Assembly: GCF_000151665.1 (NCBI RefSeq) | Contig: NW_013171860.1 | Span: 746,138-810,137 of the forward strand | Reading direction: 5' to 3' | DNA length: 64,000 bases | Origin: Blastocystis hominis | Taxonomy: Eukaryota; Sar; Bigyra; Opalinata; Blastocystidae | Part shown: positions 59,891 to 64,000 of the stretch, one piece after another | Position numbering within the stretch: the first letter of the stretch is position 1 | Layout: the number at the start of each line of letters is the position of its first letter | Position numbers and translations under genes: made by a program | The notes under the pieces: model-generated | The model's input: only the letters and a program-made list of their open reading frames with translations | Databases searched by the model: none | Told to the model about the DNA's origin: nothing

Positions 59891-61950
59891 ATGCAAGGTG
59901 CAACCGAAACGGCTACCGAGAAATATTCTGCTGTCCTAAATAACTTGCGTATGCTGTCTGAGAAGAAGAAGGCCTCTGCCCTTCTTCCGGTTATGCGTAA
60001 AATGACTAAATATCTTCACAAGGCTGATTATCAACTTATTGACACTGTATTGCAACATATCCTTGTTCTTGTTTATTTGAAATGTGGAATTCTTAACGTC
60101 ACTGCTACCGAGGATCCGCACAGGAAAGGACGATAACAAAGTGGTAAATCTTATCCATCTGTTTTGTGTTCATTGTGCGAATTCTGTTTCTCAGGAGCAG
60201 TGTGCTGTATCGTCTCCTTGTTGCTCCATGAGTCCTAGGCTTACGCAAACCAACTCCTGGCAGAAACCGAGCAAACCTACTCTGCTCGTGCTCTCTCCGC
60301 GTTAAAGGCAAGTTGCGTTCTTCTAAAAGTTTCGGGAAGTATCCCTTTATTTCTTATTGAACCTAGATAACAACGCATTAAAAGATCTCCTTCTGCGTAG
60401 CGTAAACGACGCCAAGACTGGTTCTGTACTGCATTTTCCTCCTTTTCAATCGCAGAGCTATCTCAGCTCCTGCCTCCCCGAGTTGTTCTGCATCCTGCAT
60501 TACAGCAATCTGGACTGTGCGGAGCTGGACGACATCATCACCTGGGGCTTCTCCTCCCAGGACGTGGGCGTGCTCCGCCACTGCCTCGGCATGCTGCTCT
60601 CGCTCTTCGAGGTGGACCCCACGCGCGCGCAGAGGCTTTTAGGCTCGGTGTTGAACGACCAGGCTCTCGCAAAACTGATCAGCGAGGACGGAATCGCTTC
60701 GGTGTGCTCGATCCGCTGCTGCTGGGCGCTTTACAAGGCCACGAAGAGCGCCAACGTGCTGACGTACCTCGCCTCGATGGCGTGTCAAGGCGTGGTGGCG
60801 TCGCGCATGCTGGCCATGGAGCTGCTCTCGCTGCTTCCGTACGAAGTGCTGTCGACGCTTCCCTCGACCACCTCGACGAATAAGGACAGTAGGGCTGCGG
60901 ATTGGCGCCGAGCGGTAGGCTTGACGCAGTCCATCGCGGAGACGGTGCGCGACTGGCTCCTCGCCTACAAGAACCAGAACGATAACGTGGGTCTGATGGC
61001 GGTGGCGCGCGTCCTGATCAATCTGGCGCAGTGTCTCACCACGCACTTCGGCTCTCGCAATCGCATCGACGGCTCCGCGGAGCTGCAGGCCACGCAGCAG
61101 GCTCTGAACACGATCTACACCACGCTGGTCGCCTTCAAGACTTCGAACAGCGTCTATCTGCAGTCCACGCTGCTCAAAGCGTCGATCTGGCTGGTCGATC
61201 CGCCCACTGCCGAAACGCAGAGCGTCTACGTCGATCTGGTGCGTCGCACGCGCGAGCTGCGCCTCCCCGTCGAGGTGGCCGACGAAGTGCTGCAGCAGCT
61301 GGCGGGCCGCGCGCTGAAGACACCGACGCTGGCGTACTTCGCGATGGAAGTGATGTGGGCGTGGTTCCTGCAGAACCCGATGAAGGTGAGCGTGAACGCG
61401 CTGCTGTCGACCTGGAAGGCCTGCTTCGCGCTGCGCGACATGGTCAACTGCAGCGCCGTGGTGGACGTAGAAACGGAGAAACCTTGGCATGTAGTCGGTG
61501 TTCCGGTTCCTGGACTTCTCGACGCCGAACGAGGAGTTCCATAAGCATCTCGCGCTGCTGAAGTGCGCCGCGTACTGGTTCCTCGGCGAGTGCTGCGAGT
61601 TCTTCGCGATGGCGGACGGCCTGCTGGAGTGCCGCCAGATCATCCAGTCCATTCTGCTGCGTCTGCAGAAGGCGGCGGTGCTGGGCGACTGGGAAGTGCG
61701 CCGCGAAGCGATCCGCTCGCTGGGGAAAATCGCGCTGGTGAGCGAGGACCCGATCCGAATCTGCGTCTATGAAATGCTGCAGAATCTAACGAAGATGGTG
61801 AGTAGCGAGGACGCGGAGGTGTACAACGATCTCGTCGAGCCGATTCTGGATGTGCTGGACGATGTGTACGAAGCCATCGAGAACGATGAAGACCCCACGC
61901 CGATCCTGAAGAGCGAAGCCGCACTTTTCCATCAGAGCGTTATCAATTGA
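59891..61950 (+). CDS. HEAT/ARM-like helical protein, unassigned
   Basis: MQGATETATEKYSAVLNNLR, then LPVMRKMTKYLHKADYQLID; unresolved short introns near 60.05-60.35 kb; then one long exon: CILHYSNLDCAELDDII, GVLRHCLGMLLSLFEVD, SIRCCWALYKATKSANVL, RMLAMELLSLLPYEVL, YLQSTLLKASIWLVDPP, ALKTPTLAYFAMEVMWAW. After an intron near 61.49 kb comes a clearer HEAT segment: GDWEVRREAIRSLGKIALVS, then an acidic tail (DDVYEAIENDEDPTP). About 600 aa of paired helices without a family I can name. Encoded TGA at 61950, one base and 4 nt before TGTTTGTT. The short ORF at 59701 (MGCYDCIDHL) upstream may be an unrelated leader. Confidence 0.55.
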
Positions 61951-61995
61951 TCGTGTGTTTGTTGAAACAAACAATGGAAACTCACAACACTTTTC

Positions 61996-62045
61996 TATAT
62001 ATATATATCTATTGAGATATATATGTAAATATATATATATATATG
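61996..62045. repeat. AT dinucleotide tract
   Basis: Interrupted (TA)n runs between the convergent 3' ends of the HEAT-like gene and the GT61 gene. Confidence 0.9.
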
Positions 62046-62047
62046 TA

Positions 62048-63388
62048 TCAACCCAGGGACTGGACGACGTGCAGTAGCGTCGTGGCGTCCATTTCCACGT
62101 CGCAGTGAGCATACGGGTGGAACCACCAGCTTCGGTCCTTTTCGCTCGGTAGATTCACGATCGTCGCATTCGCGATCGCCACGTAGCGAATCTCCGCCTG
62201 TTTGGCCATTTCGCGGTACATATCCAGAATGAAAAACGGGTTAAACAGCTCGATGACAGCGCTCCCAGGCTGCAGAAACAGCAGATTCACAAGCTGCGCG
62301 CCATGGTTTGAAATGATCACTTTGGACGATTGCATGATTCGAACTTGCTCGCAGAAGCTTTTCTCCGCGAAGTTGTGAATCTGCACGTCGTAATCCGCTT
62401 CGCGGAGCACAGAAGCGATTTCTTCTTCGTTCACGAGGTGTCTGCGCGCTCCTTTCCGCGACAGCAGCGTTACAAATCGAGCTGGCTGGAGGGGCGACGC
62501 ATCGCAAAATTTGTAAGCCTGCTTTCGAATCCATCGCGTTTCCTCCACACTGGAAAACGTTTCGGTCATCGAAGTCACCAAGGGGAAAAGCAGAACGTTC
62601 TCAAAGCGGAGCCACGTTGCATCGCCGCTCCATCGTTCTCGTTCGAGAATGGTGGGCTGTTGATCGCTGGGAAGAGCTGAGAGAATCGTGAGAAGGTACG
62701 ATCGACCCCATCCATCGAAAGACCCTTTGTTTTTGTCGTGAGAAAAGTATATGAAATGAAGCTAGATTGAAAAAAGAGAGATGGAAACTACTGGAGGATA
62801 GTAGGATACGTTCATGGCGTAGCGAAGAAGGGAATTCAAACTTTCCAAGACGTGATAAATGTTGTTGTAGTTGCGAAATAGCAACACACCCACACCGTGA
62901 TAGGTGGAATTCACGTTCGGAGGGTGGACAATGGAGTGAATTCGGTACGTTGGATCTCCAGGAATGCTGGGAGCTTTGGACGGATAGATGTGCTCCAACT
63001 TGGAGAGGAAACTGAAAGAATTCAGAGATGGATTACAGTAGAGGGTAGGTGTATAGTAGGCGTACGAAGACAATGGAAAAAACTCATCTTCAAACGTTTT
63101 GAATAGAACCCCTTTCTCCACCTTGTCCATAAGAAAATTTCTATAAAGAGAGTAGCTACTGCAAAAATCATACGATTCCAGGTGCGCAAGCTTCTCCCAC
63201 TCGCCCTTCTTCCTCGCTTCTGTGCTAAAAGTCTCTGACTCCGCTTGCGAATTCGAACTAATAATATAGAAATGCGAGTTTCTATGTATCGGAGGAAAAT
63301 AGCTCTGGGCACGTTTGAAGAGAAGGAAATTCTTCCAAAGGGAAATTAGCAGTACGTACAGTACCAGCAGCACATAGAACCAGTTCAT
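62048..63388 (-). CDS. GT61 (DUF563) family glycosyltransferase
   Basis: Signal anchor MNWFYVLLVLYVLLISLW at the N-terminus (ATG 63388) places it as a type II Golgi/ER enzyme. Luminal part: STYHGVGVLLFRNYNNIYH, ESLNSLLRYAMNVSYYPP, a 29-nt intron, LHFIYFSHDKNKGSFDGWG, then the family core RFVTLLSRKGARRHLVN, DVQIHNFAEKSFCEQVRIM, SSKVIISNHGAQLVNLLFL and PGSAVIELFNP. The N-H-G-A-Q-L-x-N signature is that of GT61 (xylosyl-/EOGT-type) enzymes; the acceptor cannot be predicted. TGA at 62050..62048. The ATG is only 46 bp beyond the last coding base of the upstream FGAM synthase gene. Confidence 0.82.
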
Positions 63389-63421
63389 GCACCGGCACCC
63401 AAACAAAAATGACTTATCATC

Positions 63422-63429
63422 AACAAACA
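63422..63429 (-). terminator. Poly(A) motif that would complete the FGAM synthase stop
   Basis: On the minus strand: AGC AAT T (last base 63434), then gccg, then TGTTTGTT. Poly(A) addition makes TAA. An in-frame TGA overlaps the end of the motif. Confidence 0.7.
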
Positions 63430-63433
63430 CGGC

Positions 63434-64000
63434 AATTGCTCTCTTTGTACATTTCTTCGCACCACAACCGAGCATTCTGGAACATCTTCAGCCAGGGCGA
63501 TTCGGTGAACTCCCACTCCTCCGGCCAGTACGGCCACGCCCAGCGCGTCAGCAGTCGTTCCCTACATTTCACTCGCGCTCCTTTCCCTTACGGATGAGGC
63601 ATCATGCTGAGATGATGTCCGTTCTCCGAGCAGAGCGCCGCGATTCCATTCTCCGACCCGTTCGGATTATAGGGATAGTCCTCGCAGTAGTTTCCCTCAT
63701 TATCGACATATCGCATGGCGATGCATCCCTTGTCGAAGGCTTGCTGCTTGACCGCCTCGTCGGGCCAATAGCACTGTCCTTCTCCGTGCGCAATCCACAC
63801 TCCCAGCGTGCTGCCCTCCATGCCCCGCGTGAAAATCGAGTTCGACTGCTCGATCTTCACGTTCACGAAGCGGCATTCCAGTTTTCCCGCCTTGTTTTGA
63901 ATGAAGCGCGGCTGTTTGGCGCGGTCCGCGATCCGGAAGGGCACATAGTTGATCTGGCTCATGAGCTGGCACCCGTTGCAGACGCCCAGACTGAACCTGT
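63434..64000 (-). CDS. PFAS: Phosphoribosylformylglycinamidine synthase (FGAM synthase), 3' end
   Basis: C-terminal glutaminase domain of the large purine-synthesis enzyme, entering from the right edge. Visible: GVCNGCQLMS (nucleophile Cys, the LMS reading onward from the edge), QPRFIQNKAGKLECRFVNVK, SIFTRGMEGSTLGVWIAHGE with the catalytic His, RYVDNEGNYCEDYPYNPNGS, GIAALCSENGHHLSMMPHPE with the second catalytic His-x-Glu, where a 30-nt intron splits the Pro codon. It ends TESPWLKMFQNARLWCEE then MYKESN. The stop is completed by poly(A) (last base 63434). Confidence 0.93.

Overview
This window looks like nuclear DNA of a very compact protist genome, most probably Blastocystis (stramenopiles). 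Four signs point there. (1) Almost every gene is cut by GT-AG introns of about 28-35 nt. (2) Many genes are followed within about 100 bp by the octamer TGTTTGTT. (3) Several genes have no conventional stop codon. Their frame ends on T, TA or TG exactly 4 nt before that octamer, so cleavage and polyadenylation would complete TAA or TGA, a trait I recall being reported for Blastocystis. (4) Several products carry organellar presequences or belong to organellar systems (complex I 51 kDa subunit, bL19m, bacterial-type AspRS, a pyruvate dehydrogenase E2-like protein), which fits its mitochondrion-related organelle. The species call rests on these signs only.

Layout. 1-3.3 kb: COPA start, Ran, lysyl-tRNA synthetase. 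3.4-9.1 kb: a Pro/Gln-rich zinc protein, a SANT plus U-box-like protein, EB1. 9.2-15.1 kb: a DIX-domain protein, SLC33 acetyl-CoA transporter, bL19m, and a signal-peptide/TM protein. 15.1-20.0 kb: a TMF1-like golgin and CPSF73. 20.1-25.9 kb: a truncated Hsp70-like protein, RPL26 and a long helical-repeat protein. 25.9-33.7 kb: organellar AspRS, a calponin-homology protein with a membrane tail, NDUFV1, beta-tubulin, NECAP. 34-41.7 kb: a Utp12-domain protein, LSG1, an EF-hand protein, Sec61 gamma, RACK1, a small membrane protein, SRP68. 42-49.4 kb: a giant surface protein and a Sac1 phosphatase. 49.5-55.3 kb: PP2A-A, DIM1, eIF2 gamma, an E2-like protein. 55.5-64 kb: an LRR-SAPS fusion, a short ORF, two type II glycosyltransferases, a HEAT-like protein, and the 3' end of FGAM synthase.

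The genes are mostly housekeeping: translation (LysRS, AspRS, eIF2 gamma, RPL26, bL19m, RACK1), ribosome assembly (LSG1, Utp12), secretion (SRP68, Sec61 gamma, COPA, NECAP, TMF1-like, Sac1), RNA processing (CPSF73, DIM1) and the organelle. Spacers are often under 100 bp, and a downstream ATG can lie 13-50 bp after the upstream poly(A) motif. I saw no tRNA, complete rRNA gene, transposon or CRISPR array.

Gene spans below include introns. Exon joins were deduced by hand from reading-frame continuity, splice dinucleotides and family alignment from memory; they have not been tested against transcripts.
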